A DNA stretch of 25,396 nt, from the NCBI GenBank assembly GCA_035718085.1, contig DASTHS010000009.1, forward strand, positions 1-25,396, given 5' to 3'. A program made the translations under genes and the position numbers. The first letter of the stretch is position 1; every line of letters starts with the position of its first letter. The notes under the pieces are model-generated. The model had not been told where the DNA came from, searched no databases, and worked only from the letters and a program-made list of their open reading frames with translations. Source of the stretch: DASTHS01 sp035718085. Its GTDB lineage: Bacteria > Actinomycetota > Acidimicrobiia > Acidimicrobiales > Palsa-688. This document shows positions 17,255 to 24,493 of this stretch, in pieces.

Positions 17255-18866
17255 CCATCCGGGTGGGCACCTTGAAGCGGGCCAGGCGCTCCGCGGTGAA
17301 CGCCTGCAGCTCCTCGGCGGTGGCGTCGCGGCCCGGGAGCAGCGACACGATCGCCGCCACCTCCTCGCCGAGGGTCGGGTGCGGCACCCCCACCACGGCC
17401 GCCTCCGCGACCGCGGGGTGGGCGTGCAGCACCCCTTCCACCTCGACCGAGGCGACGTTCTCGCCGCCCCGGATGACGATGTCCTTGGCCCGGTCGACCA
17501 CGTAGAGGAACCCGTCCCCGTCGACCCGGGCCAGGTCGCCGGTGCGCACCCAGCCGTCGACGAAGGTGGCCGCCGTCTCCTCGGGGCGGCGCCAGTAGCC
17601 GGGCACCACGTTGGGGCCCCGCACCCACAGCTCGCCGACCTCGCCGGTGGCCACCTCGACCCCGTCGGCGCCCACGACGCGCACCTCGACCACCGGCACC
17701 GGCACGCCGATGCTGTCGGGGCGCGCCAGGTAGTCGTCGCCGACGTTCATGCTGGAGAGGGCCGACGTCTCGGTCATGCCCCAGCCGTTCATCGCTGGCA
17801 CGCCGAACGCCTCCTGCACCCGTCGGGCCAGGTCGGGCGGCGCCGGCGCGCCCCCGTAGCGCACCGAGGTGACCGACGAGGTGTCCCGACGGGCCAGGTC
17901 GGGGTGGTCGAGCACCTGCAGGGCCATGGTCGGCACACCACCGAACGCGGTGACCCGCTCCCGCTCGATCAGCTCGAGGGCCCGGCCGGCGTCCCAGCGG
18001 TGCATGACGACCATCCGGTTGCCGTTGAAGAGGTGCCCGACGAGCAGCGAGTGGCAGCCGGTGGCGTGGAACAACGGCACCGACAGCAGGTAGACCTGCG
18101 GGGGCGCTGCGCCCGGGGACAGCGGCTCGGCCCCCCGCCGCACGGCGGCGCGGGCCGCCACGTAGGCCGCCGACAGCGGGTTGGTGCAGATGTTGCGGTG
18201 CGTGCCGCGCACGCCCTTGGGCCTCCCGGTCGTGCCCGAGGTGTAGAAGAGGGTGGCGTCGTCGTCGGGGCCGATGGCGGGGTCGGCGAGGGGTGCCGGC
18301 CGGGCACCGGCGAGCAGCTCGTCGAAGGTGTCCCACCCCGCCCGGAGCGCCCCGGCCGGCCGGGCGACGACGGCGGCGCGCAGGTCGGGGAGGTCGGCGA
18401 GCCGGTCCGCCAGTCGGTCCGCCCGCTCGTCGTCGGCGAGGAGCACCGCCGCACCGGAGTCGGCCAGCCCGAACGCCAGCTCGTCGGCGGTCCACCACGC
18501 GTTGAGGGCGACCGCCACCCCGCCCGCCGCGGTGATCCCCCAGAAGGCGATCGACCACTCCGGCAGGTTGCGCATGGCGATGGCCACCCGCTCGCCGCGG
18601 CGCAGGCGGTAGCGCTCGACGAGCGCCCCGGCGAGCCGTGCCACCGCGTCCGCGTGCTCGGCGAAGGTGGTGCGCTCACCCTCGTAGACCAACCAGTCTC
18701 GGTCGCCGAAGCGGGCGCTGGCGGCGACGATCTCGCCGAGGGTGCGGGGCGCGTGGCGCCACGAGCGCGTGGGCACCCCGGCCACGTCGACCACCTCGAC
18801 CTCGTAGGGGCTGCCGGGCCTGGTCAGCTCGGCGTCGATCTCGGCCACCGGGCGGGGGGTCACCAC
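17172..18866 (-). CDS. Acyl-CoA synthetase / long-chain fatty acid-CoA ligase (FadD-like)
   Basis: Complete ANL-superfamily enzyme of about 564 residues, ATP-dependent activation of a carboxylic acid to acyl-CoA. Seen in order: substrate-region AMRNLPEWSIAFWG, P-loop YTSGTTGRPKGV, PLFHATGCHS, GWGMTETSA, TGDLARVDGDGFLYVVDRAKD hinge region, GGENVASVEVE, and C-terminal PRNPAGKLMKRELRQ with the catalytic lysine. The acid substrate is not readable. Start: tandem GTG GTG at 18866/18863, with GAGG 5 or 8 nt upstream. It is divergent from the adenylate cyclase. Its C-terminal coding region overlaps the last 83 nt of the ferric-reductase-like gene on the other strand. Confidence 0.93.
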   Translation of the reverse strand: MVTPRPVAEIDAELTRPGSPYEVEVVDVAGVPTRSWRHAPRTLGEIVAASARFGDRDWLVYEGERTTFAEHADAVARLAGALVERYRLRRGERVAIAMRNLPEWSIAFWGITAAGGVAVALNAWWTADELAFGLADSGAAVLLADDERADRLADRLADLPDLRAAVVARPAGALRAGWDTFDELLAGARPAPLADPAIGPDDDATLFYTSGTTGRPKGVRGTHRNICTNPLSAAYVAARAAVRRGAEPLSPGAAPPQVYLLSVPLFHATGCHSLLVGHLFNGNRMVVMHRWDAGRALELIERERVTAFGGVPTMALQVLDHPDLARRDTSSVTSVRYGGAPAPPDLARRVQEAFGVPAMNGWGMTETSALSSMNVGDDYLARPDSIGVPVPVVEVRVVGADGVEVATGEVGELWVRGPNVVPGYWRRPEETAATFVDGWVRTGDLARVDGDGFLYVVDRAKDIVIRGGENVASVEVEGVLHAHPAVAEAAVVGVPHPTLGEEVAAIVSLLPGRDATAEELQAFTAERLARFKVPTRMVIRRAALPRNPAGKLMKRELRQEIADR

Positions 18867-18962
18867 GGCCGCCTCGTCGCGGTCGGGATGGCGGTCGGAG
18901 GGCGCACGCCCCGATCCTCGCAGCACCCCGGCGCCGTCGACCAGCCGGTGCCGGGGCGTGGC

Positions 18963-18968
18963 TAGCGT
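18963..18968 (+). promoter_or_regulatory. Putative -10 (TAGCGT) of the adenylate cyclase operon
   Basis: TAGCGT ends 7 nt before GTG 18976 and there is no Shine-Dalgarno, matching the leaderless arrangement elsewhere in the window. It favours GTG 18976 over GTG 18958, which lies upstream of the element. A weak TCGACC (18937-18942) is 20 nt upstream, longer than ideal for a -35. Confidence 0.45.
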
Positions 18969-18975
18969 CCTTCGC

Positions 18976-20556
18976 GTGCGCGCCGCCTCCCGCCTCCGGC
19001 AGGGGGGCGCGCTGCTCGACGCCCCGAGGCTGCTCGACCGCCTGCTGCCCGACGCCGCCGCCAGTGCCCGACCCCTCGCAGTGCTCGGCGCCCTGCTGCT
19101 GGCCGTCAACCTGGTCCCCGCCGCTGCGCTGTTCCTCTACCTCGAGGTGCTCGACCCGTCGTCGAGCCAGGTGCCCGACCCCGGCCGCGCCCGCCTGGTC
19201 GTCGCCCTCGTGCTCCTCGGATGGCTGGCGGTGTCAGTCGCCCTGAGCGGCCGGTGGTCCGTGCGCGACCTGCAGCCGGTCGCCGACTGGCTGCCCACCG
19301 ACCGGGCGCCGAGCGCTCCCGTGCGGCGGGCTGTGCTGCTCGCCCCCGTGCGCACCGCCCGCCACGCCCTCGTCGGCTGGATCGGGGCAGCCGGGGTGTT
19401 CGGGGTGACCACCGTGGCCCTCGGGTACGGCCCGTCGCGCACGGTGGTGGTCGTCGCGGCCATCGCCCTCGCCGGCGTCTCGGCCGCGTGCCTCGACGCG
19501 CTGCTCACCGAGCGGGTGCTCCGACCCGTGCGCGCCCGGGTGCTGCAGGGGCAGCTCCCCGCCCAGGTGCGGGGGATCGGCGTCGAGCGGCGCATGCTGT
19601 TCTCCTGGGCGTTCGGATCGGCGGTGCCACTCGTCGGCGTGGTGGCGGCCCCCATCGACCAGGGTCACCGCACCCTCGCCGAGTTCCGGCTGCCCCTCAC
19701 CGTGCTGTGCGGCGCCGCCCTGGTCACCGGCCTGGTGATCATCGCCGGCGCCGCTCGCGCCGTGGCCGAGCCGCTGGCCGCCATGACCGATGCCCTGCGT
19801 CGCATCGAGGCCGGCGACCTCGACGTGCAGGTCGCCGTGGACGACACGGGCGAGGTCGGTCGGGTGCAGGCGGCCATCAACGAGATGGTGGCCGGGCTAC
19901 GCCAGCGCCGACGCCTCGAGGACCTCTTCGGCCGCTACGTGGGCGCAGAGGTGGCGGCGCACGCCCTCGAGCACGGCGTCGACCTGGCCGGGTCGCGGGT
20001 GGAGGCCAGCGTCGTCTTCGTCGACCTCGTGGGCTCCACGGCGCTCGCCTCCGCCTTGCCGCCCGAGGAGGTGGTGCGCATGCTCAACGTCTTCTTCGCC
20101 GCCGTGGTCGGCGCCGTCGCCGACGAGGGGGGCTGGGTCAACAAGTTCGAGGGTGACGGCGCCCTGTGCGTCTTCGGGCCGCCCGCGGACGTGCCCGACC
20201 ACGCCGCCCGGGCGTTGCGGGCGGCCCTGGCCATCGCCCGGCGCCTGGCCGACGCCACCGCAGCCCACGCCCGCCTCGACGCCGCCATCGGCGTGTCGTC
20301 GGGCACGGTCGTCGCCGGCAACATCGGGTCGCCGGAGCGCCTCGAGTACACCGTCATCGGCGACCCCGTGAACGAGGCGGCGCGCCTCACCGACGAAGCC
20401 AAGGCCCACCCGGCCCGCCTCCTGGCCAGCGCTGCCACCGTCGAGCGCGCCGGTGGCAGCGCCGGCACGTGGGTGTCGGCTGGGCAGGTGACGTTGCGCG
20501 GCCGCCCCGCGGCGACCGAGCTGCGGGTGCCGGTGCCGGCGCCCGTGCCGGCATGA
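18976..20556 (+). CDS. Membrane-anchored class III adenylate cyclase (HAMP-cyclase)
   Basis: Produces cAMP from ATP at the inner face of the membrane (526 residues). The N-terminal half has about six hydrophobic segments, then HAMP (about 240-300, AEPLAAMTDALRRIEAGDLDVQV) and a C-terminal cyclase domain (about 335-520). All catalytic residues are present: metal Asp350 in VFVDLVGST and Asp394 in FEGDGA; adenine-selecting Lys390 and Asp463 (VIGDPVNEAAR); transition-state Asn466 and Arg470. With a full set it should be a homodimeric adenylate cyclase. The layout matches mycobacterial six-TM-HAMP-cyclase proteins such as the Rv1318c group. GTG 18958 is an alternative start. The stop overlaps the next start (ATGA, 20553-20556). 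First gene of a three-gene operon. Confidence 0.93.
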   Translation: MRAASRLRQGGALLDAPRLLDRLLPDAAASARPLAVLGALLLAVNLVPAAALFLYLEVLDPSSSQVPDPGRARLVVALVLLGWLAVSVALSGRWSVRDLQPVADWLPTDRAPSAPVRRAVLLAPVRTARHALVGWIGAAGVFGVTTVALGYGPSRTVVVVAAIALAGVSAACLDALLTERVLRPVRARVLQGQLPAQVRGIGVERRMLFSWAFGSAVPLVGVVAAPIDQGHRTLAEFRLPLTVLCGAALVTGLVIIAGAARAVAEPLAAMTDALRRIEAGDLDVQVAVDDTGEVGRVQAAINEMVAGLRQRRRLEDLFGRYVGAEVAAHALEHGVDLAGSRVEASVVFVDLVGSTALASALPPEEVVRMLNVFFAAVVGAVADEGGWVNKFEGDGALCVFGPPADVPDHAARALRAALAIARRLADATAAHARLDAAIGVSSGTVVAGNIGSPERLEYTVIGDPVNEAARLTDEAKAHPARLLASAATVERAGGSAGTWVSAGQVTLRGRPAATELRVPVPAPVPA

Positions 20557-21068
20557 CCCGCCCGGCGGTGCCGCCGCCGTTCGCCGTCGGGGCGCTGCTC
20601 GCGCCCCTCCCGCTGTTCGCCTACGGCACCCTCCTGCCCGGCCAACCGCTGGCCGGGCTGCTCGCCCCGCACGTGGTCGCCGCCGCCCCGGCCACCGTCG
20701 CCGGTCGGCTGCACTGGCACGCGTGCCGCCAGTTCCCGGTCGTGGTCGTCGACCCGGCGGCGCGCACGTGGGGCCTGCGGGTCCAGGTCGATCCCGACGC
20801 CGGGCTGCTCGGCCGGCTGGCCGCCGAGGAGCTCGCCTGCGGGTACGAAGCCCGCTGGGTCGAGGCGACCGGCGCCGACGGCAACGCCCTCGGCCCCACC
20901 CTGCTGTTCACCTGGCCGTGGGTGGGCACCACCGTCGGCCCCGAGATCGTCGGCGGGCGGTTCACGGCCCCAGAGGTGCTCGAGACCGGCTATCGCACGA
21001 GTCGCCCGCCCGGTTGCCGGCGCCCGCCGGCCCCCCACGACGCCCCGACCGGAGGCCACGCGCCATGA
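20553..21068 (+). CDS. Gamma-glutamylcyclotransferase-like protein (AIG2/GGCT fold)
   Basis: A 171-residue cytosolic protein with the GGCT/AIG2 fold. The LFAYGTLLPGQP loop (about 22-33) is the substrate-binding YGTL signature; AGRLHWHACRQFPVVV follows, then LAAEELACGYEARWVEA, in which a Glu occupies the position of the general acid/base in the family. Known family members release 5-oxoproline from gamma-glutamyl amines or peptides; the true substrate here is not known. The C-terminal 25 or so residues are Pro/Arg-rich and poorly conserved. It is translationally coupled on both sides, with ATGA overlaps to the cyclase (20553-20556) and to the next gene (21065-21068). Confidence 0.8.
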   Translation: MTRPAVPPPFAVGALLAPLPLFAYGTLLPGQPLAGLLAPHVVAAAPATVAGRLHWHACRQFPVVVVDPAARTWGLRVQVDPDAGLLGRLAAEELACGYEARWVEATGADGNALGPTLLFTWPWVGTTVGPEIVGGRFTAPEVLETGYRTSRPPGCRRPPAPHDAPTGGHAP

Positions 21069-22174
21069 AGATCGACACCGTGGAGCTGCGCCGCATCGAG
21101 CTGCCCCTCGTCGCCCCGATGCGCACCTCCTCCGGCACGACCGCCACGCGTGAGGTGCTGCTCGTGCACGTCAGCGGGCCCGACGGCGACGGGTGGGGTG
21201 AGTGCGCCGCCCTCGGCGAGCCGCTGTACTCCCCCGAGTACACCGACGCCGCTGCCCACGTCGTGCGCACCCACCTGCTGCCCCGCCTCGCCGCGCTCGC
21301 CGACGTCCGTGCCCCGCTCGTCGGCCCCGCCCTGGCCCCGGTGAAGGGCCACCCCATGGCCAAGGCCGCCCTGGAGATGGCGGTGATCGACCTGGAGCTG
21401 CGGGCGGCGGGCATGTCGTTCGGCGCCTACCTCGGGGCGGTGCGCGACCGGGTGGCGAGCGGTGTCGCCGTCGGCATCGCCGACTCGGTCGGCGAGCTGC
21501 TCGACGTCGTCGGCGCCCACCTCGTGGGGGGCTACCGGAGGGTCAAGCTGAAGATCGCGCCGGGGTGGGACCTCGAGCCGGTGCGGGCGGTGCGGGAGCG
21601 CTTCGGCGACGGTGTGGCGCTCCAGGTCGACGCCAACGGCGCCTACACCCTCGCCGACGCCCGGCACCTGGCCCGGCTCGACCCGTTCGACCTCCTGCTC
21701 ATCGAGCAGCCCCTGCCCGACGACGACCTGGCCGGCCACGCCGCCCTCGCCCGGCTCATCGCCACGCCGATCTGCCTCGACGAGTCGATCACCTCGGCGC
21801 GCGGCGCGGCCGACGCCATCGGCCGCGGCGCGTGCCGGGTGGTCAACGTGAAGGCCGGCCGCGTCGGCGGGTACCTCGAGGCCCGGCGGGTGCACGACGT
21901 GTGCGCCGCCCTCGGGGTGCCGGTGTGGTGCGGCGGCATGTACGAGACCGGCCTGGGCCGCGCCGCGAACGTCGCGCTGGCCGGGCTGCCGGGCTTCACG
22001 CTCCCCGGCGACCTGTCGGCCTCCGACCGCTACTACCGCTGCGACGTCACGGCCCCGTTCGTGCTCGACGACGGCCGACTGGCGGTGCCCGACGGCCCGG
22101 GCATCGGGGTGGCACCCGACCCCGACGTGCTGGCCGAGGTGACCACCTCGCTCGAGCGGCTGCCCTGGCAGTGA
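21065..22174 (+). CDS. menC: o-Succinylbenzoate synthase / N-succinylamino-acid racemase (enolase superfamily)
   Basis: Enolase-superfamily enzyme of 369 residues, muconate-lactonising subgroup. Catalytic lysines Lys161/Lys163 in KLKI, metal ligands Asp189 (DAN), Glu214 (EQP) and Asp239 (DES), and the opposite lysine Lys263 (VKAGRVGG) are all present. These numbers equal those I recall for the Amycolatopsis OSBS/NSAR enzyme (K163, D189, E214, D239, K263), so it belongs to the promiscuous OSBS/NSAR branch. OSBS acts in menaquinone synthesis by dehydrating SHCHC to o-succinylbenzoate; NSAR racemises N-succinyl amino acids. No other men gene is in the window, so the role is open. Starts at ATG 21065 in an ATGA overlap. 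The gene ends 50 nt before the convergent MATE gene. Confidence 0.9.
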   Translation: MKIDTVELRRIELPLVAPMRTSSGTTATREVLLVHVSGPDGDGWGECAALGEPLYSPEYTDAAAHVVRTHLLPRLAALADVRAPLVGPALAPVKGHPMAKAALEMAVIDLELRAAGMSFGAYLGAVRDRVASGVAVGIADSVGELLDVVGAHLVGGYRRVKLKIAPGWDLEPVRAVRERFGDGVALQVDANGAYTLADARHLARLDPFDLLLIEQPLPDDDLAGHAALARLIATPICLDESITSARGAADAIGRGACRVVNVKAGRVGGYLEARRVHDVCAALGVPVWCGGMYETGLGRAANVALAGLPGFTLPGDLSASDRYYRCDVTAPFVLDDGRLAVPDGPGIGVAPDPDVLAEVTTSLERLPWQ

Positions 22175-22203
22175 CCGCGCGGGAGGCCGCCCGGGCCCCC
22201 GTC

Positions 22204-22239
22204 GGCTCAGCCCGCCCCGACGGCTCAACCCGCCCCGAC
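22204..22239. repeat. 18-bp tandem duplication at the 3' end of the MATE gene
   Basis: Two 18-bp units, 22204-22221 and 22222-22239, differ at one base (GGCTCAgCCCGCCCCGAC versus GGCTCAaCCCGCCCCGAC). On the minus strand the MATE stop codon (22227-22225) lies in the first-read copy, and the second copy supplies another in-frame TGA 18 nt later. Confidence 0.85.
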
Positions 22240-23544
22240 GGCGTCGGCGTTGCCGGTGCCGCCGGTGCCGGCGGCGGGGCCGTCGCCGGTGTTGGCGGCG
22301 GGGCCGTCGCCGGCGACCAGCCAGCGCTCGCCGCGGGCCCGCACGAGCATGCCCGCCAGGCGGCAGGCGACGAAGCCGGTGAGCCCGGCCCACACGCCGG
22401 TGACGCCCCAGTGCCAGTGCAGGGCGGCCAGGTCGACGGGCACGAACACGCCGAGGGCCGCCCCCACCGTGAGGCTGCGCATGAACGCCACGTCACCGGC
22501 ACCGATCAGCACGCCGTCGAGCGCAAAGAGCACCCCGGCGAGCGGCTGCATGCCGGCGAGCAGCGGCCACAGCAGGTGCGCCTGGTGGATGACCGCCGGC
22601 GACGACGTGAACAGCCCCGGCAGCAGCCACCAGCCGCCGGCGAGGGCCGCCCCGGCCGCCGCCCCTGCCCACAGTCCGGCCCGACCGACCCGTGCGGCGG
22701 TGGCCCGGGCGGCGTGGGGGTCACCGGCGCCGAGCGCCGCCCCCACCAGCGACTGGGCGGCGATGGCGAAGCTGTCGAGCAGCAGGGCCACGAACGTCCA
22801 GAGCTGGAGGCCCACCTGGTGGGCGGCGACCTGCGCGGTGCCCATCCGCGACGCGACCGCCGAGGCGGTGAGGAAGCAGGCCTGGAACGCAGCGGCCCGC
22901 ACCAGCAGGTCGCGCCCGACCCGGAGCTGGCCGCGCAGCCGCTCGCCGGTCGGCCGCCATGGGCGCCGCTCGCTGCGCAGCGCCCGCACGAAGAGCGCAC
23001 CGGCCGCCGCCTGGGCGGCCACGTTCGCCACCGCCGAGCCCACCAGACCCATGCCGGCCACGTAGACCAGCAGCGGGGAGGCCACCGCGGAGGCCACGTT
23101 GGCGCCGACCACGATGGCGACCGGCCGGCGGGTGTCCTGCACCCCGCGCATCCAGCCGTTGCCGGCCAGCACGACGAGCACGCCGGGCAGGCCGAGCACC
23201 GCGACGCGGAACCAGAGGAGGGCGTCGGCGCGCACCGCCGTGTTCGGGCCCGTGAGCAGGTGCAGCACCGGGCCGGCCACCACCTCGCCGAGGGCGGCGC
23301 CGGCAACGCCCAGCCCCAGGGCGAGCACCGTGGCGGTGACGCCCTCGTCGACCGCCCGGTCGCGGTCGCCGGCCCCGTACCAGCGGGCGGCCCGCCCGGT
23401 GGTGCCGTAGTCGAGGAACCCGCCGATCATCGCCACCAGCGACAGCAGCGTGCCTCCCACCGACAGGCCGGCCAGCGCCCTCGCGCCCAGGTGGCCGACG
23501 ACGGCGGTGTCGACCAGCACGAACGCCGGCTCGGCGGCGAGCAC
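22225..23544 (-). CDS. MATE-family multidrug/metabolite efflux transporter (DinF-like)
   Basis: Integral membrane exporter of at least 439 residues, usually sodium- or proton-coupled, with about 12 membrane helices. Seen: FVLVDTAVVGHLGARALAG near the N-terminus (helix 1-2 signature), GLGVAGAALGE, VGSAVANVAAQ, GTAQVAAHQVGLQLW and AAQSLVGAALGAGDPHAARA, typical of DinF-like MATE proteins. The 5' end is uncertain. GTG 23544 is the only ATG/GTG/TTG in frame after an upstream TGA (23697-23695), yet family homology (GELLRLTLSAFLVLAAEP) begins about 12 residues earlier. Either a CTG codon (23574, 23571 or 23559) starts the protein, or an indel separates it from an upstream ATG in another frame. The C-terminal tail is Gly/Ala/Thr-rich and contains a 24-bp-period repeat. 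Confidence 0.85.
   Translation of the reverse strand: MLAAEPAFVLVDTAVVGHLGARALAGLSVGGTLLSLVAMIGGFLDYGTTGRAARWYGAGDRDRAVDEGVTATVLALGLGVAGAALGEVVAGPVLHLLTGPNTAVRADALLWFRVAVLGLPGVLVVLAGNGWMRGVQDTRRPVAIVVGANVASAVASPLLVYVAGMGLVGSAVANVAAQAAAGALFVRALRSERRPWRPTGERLRGQLRVGRDLLVRAAAFQACFLTASAVASRMGTAQVAAHQVGLQLWTFVALLLDSFAIAAQSLVGAALGAGDPHAARATAARVGRAGLWAGAAAGAALAGGWWLLPGLFTSSPAVIHQAHLLWPLLAGMQPLAGVLFALDGVLIGAGDVAFMRSLTVGAALGVFVPVDLAALHWHWGVTGVWAGLTGFVACRLAGMLVRARGERWLVAGDGPAANTGDGPAAGTGGTGNADAVGAG
22270..22313. repeat. 20-bp direct repeat, period 24, inside the MATE C-terminal tail
   Basis: A 20-bp unit (22270-22289) recurs exactly at 22294-22313. It encodes a repeated TGDGPAA-type stretch on the minus strand. 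Probably a low-complexity slippage product in a disordered cytosolic tail. Confidence 0.8.
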
Positions 23545-23686
23545 CAGGAACGCCGACAGGGTGAGGCGCAGCAGCTCCCCGGCGTGGGGCGCTGCGGTCG
23601 GTCGGGTGTCCGGGCTCAGCCGGCCGCCCGACCGTTGGCGGCGGCGCAGGCATCGGCGCCGACGGGGCCGACGGGGCCGACGAGCG

Positions 23687-23708
23687 GGTCGGGGTCAGGG
23701 CCCCGACC
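23687..23708. other. Hairpin in the 295-nt gap between MATE and TetR genes
   Basis: GGTCGGGG (23687-23694) and CCCCGACC (23701-23708) form an 8-bp stem with a 6-nt loop. The stretch 23545-23839 holds the unresolved 5' part of the MATE gene, this hairpin, a 9-bp tandem (GACGGGGCC twice, 23661-23678) and the TetR promoter. I see no other gene. The hairpin could be an mRNA leader structure for MATE, or chance in GC-rich DNA. Confidence 0.4.
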
Positions 23709-23804
23709 GGTGACCATCGCCCGGCGCCCTGCGAACGGCCGCTCGTGCATCGCCGGGCACCCTACGCCCCGCCACCGCGGCGCGCCCCATGCGGCGCACA
23801 CCGC

Positions 23805-23833
23805 TTGACGCAGCCGAGAACAACTTTTATTCT
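23805..23833 (+). promoter_or_regulatory. Sigma70-type promoter of the TetR/di-iron operon
   Basis: TTGACG (-35, 23805-23810), a 17-bp spacer and TATTCT (-10, 23828-23833): the best promoter in the window and one of its few AT-rich spots. The ATG follows after only 6 nt (23840), so the transcript would start at or next to the start codon (leaderless). CGCAG (23809-23813) and CTGCG (23832-23836) are inverted 18 nt apart and overlap both elements, a possible operator for TetR autoregulation. The operator is inference. Confidence 0.75.
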
Positions 23834-23839
23834 GCGGTC

Positions 23840-24493
23840 ATGGGGGATGGTCCGGAGGCGACTGCGGTGGCCGAGCGCAACGCGCCCGCCGGGGCCCCGC
23901 CGCCCGCCGAGCAGACCGACCGCCCGGTGCGCGACCGGCTGCTGTCGGCGGCCGCCCGGGTGTTCGCCCGGAAGGGCTACGACGGCACCCGGGTCATGGA
24001 CGTCGTGCGCGAGGCCGGCCTCTCGACGGGCGCCATCTACGGGCGGTTCAGCTCCAAGAACGACCTGCTCCGGGCCGCCATCGTCGAGCGGGCGGTGCGC
24101 GTCCGGGTCGACGACCCGCCGCCCGAACGGGTGGCCGACCTCATCGAGCGGCTGGCGGTGGCGACCCACGGCCCGCTGCGCGACGACGAGGCCGTGCGCC
24201 TCGAGGCGTTCGTCGCGGCCCGCCGGGAGCCGGAGATCGCCGCGGCGATCGCCGAGGCCGGCGTGGCGTGGCGTGCCGCGGTGCAGCCCCTGGTCGACGC
24301 CGCGCGCGCCGACGGCACCGTCGGCCGCGACGTCGACCCCGAGGCGGTGCTGCACCTGGTGCGCACCCTCGGCCTCGGGCTGCTGCTGCAGCGCGCCGCC
24401 GGCGCCGCCGGGCCCGACCCGGCCGCCTGGGCGGCCCTGATCCACCGCATCGTCGCCAGCTTCGGCGACGCACCACAAGGGGGGACCCAATGA
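23840..24493 (+). CDS. TetR-family transcriptional regulator
   Basis: A 217-residue regulator. The DNA-binding domain (about 28-78) shows RDRLLSAAARVFARKGYDGTR and a helix-turn-helix MDVVREAGLSTGAIYGRFSSKNDLL, the typical TetR pattern with YxxF after the recognition helix. The C-terminal ligand domain (about 95-205) is helical and not specific to a known ligand. Start ATG 23840 is set by the promoter, whose -10 ends 6 nt before it; a longer in-frame start at 23789 would lie upstream of the promoter. The stop overlaps the start of the di-iron protein (ATGA, 24490-24493), so it most likely controls that gene and itself. An acyl-CoA or other hydrophobic effector is a guess. Confidence 0.9.
   Translation: MGDGPEATAVAERNAPAGAPPPAEQTDRPVRDRLLSAAARVFARKGYDGTRVMDVVREAGLSTGAIYGRFSSKNDLLRAAIVERAVRVRVDDPPPERVADLIERLAVATHGPLRDDEAVRLEAFVAARREPEIAAAIAEAGVAWRAAVQPLVDAARADGTVGRDVDPEAVLHLVRTLGLGLLLQRAAGAAGPDPAAWAALIHRIVASFGDAPQGGTQ

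Noticed and set aside
16272..18965. 897-codon + strand frame across the ferric-reductase-like and acyl-CoA synthetase region
   Set aside because: It is out of frame with the membrane protein and antisense to a well-supported acyl-CoA synthetase; the composition is that of a shadow frame.
23616..23801. 61-codon minus-strand frame between MATE and TetR
   Set aside because: Overlaps the TetR promoter, has a GPVGPVG low-complexity stretch and no ribosome site. It may be relevant only as a frameshifted N-terminus of MATE, which cannot be decided here.
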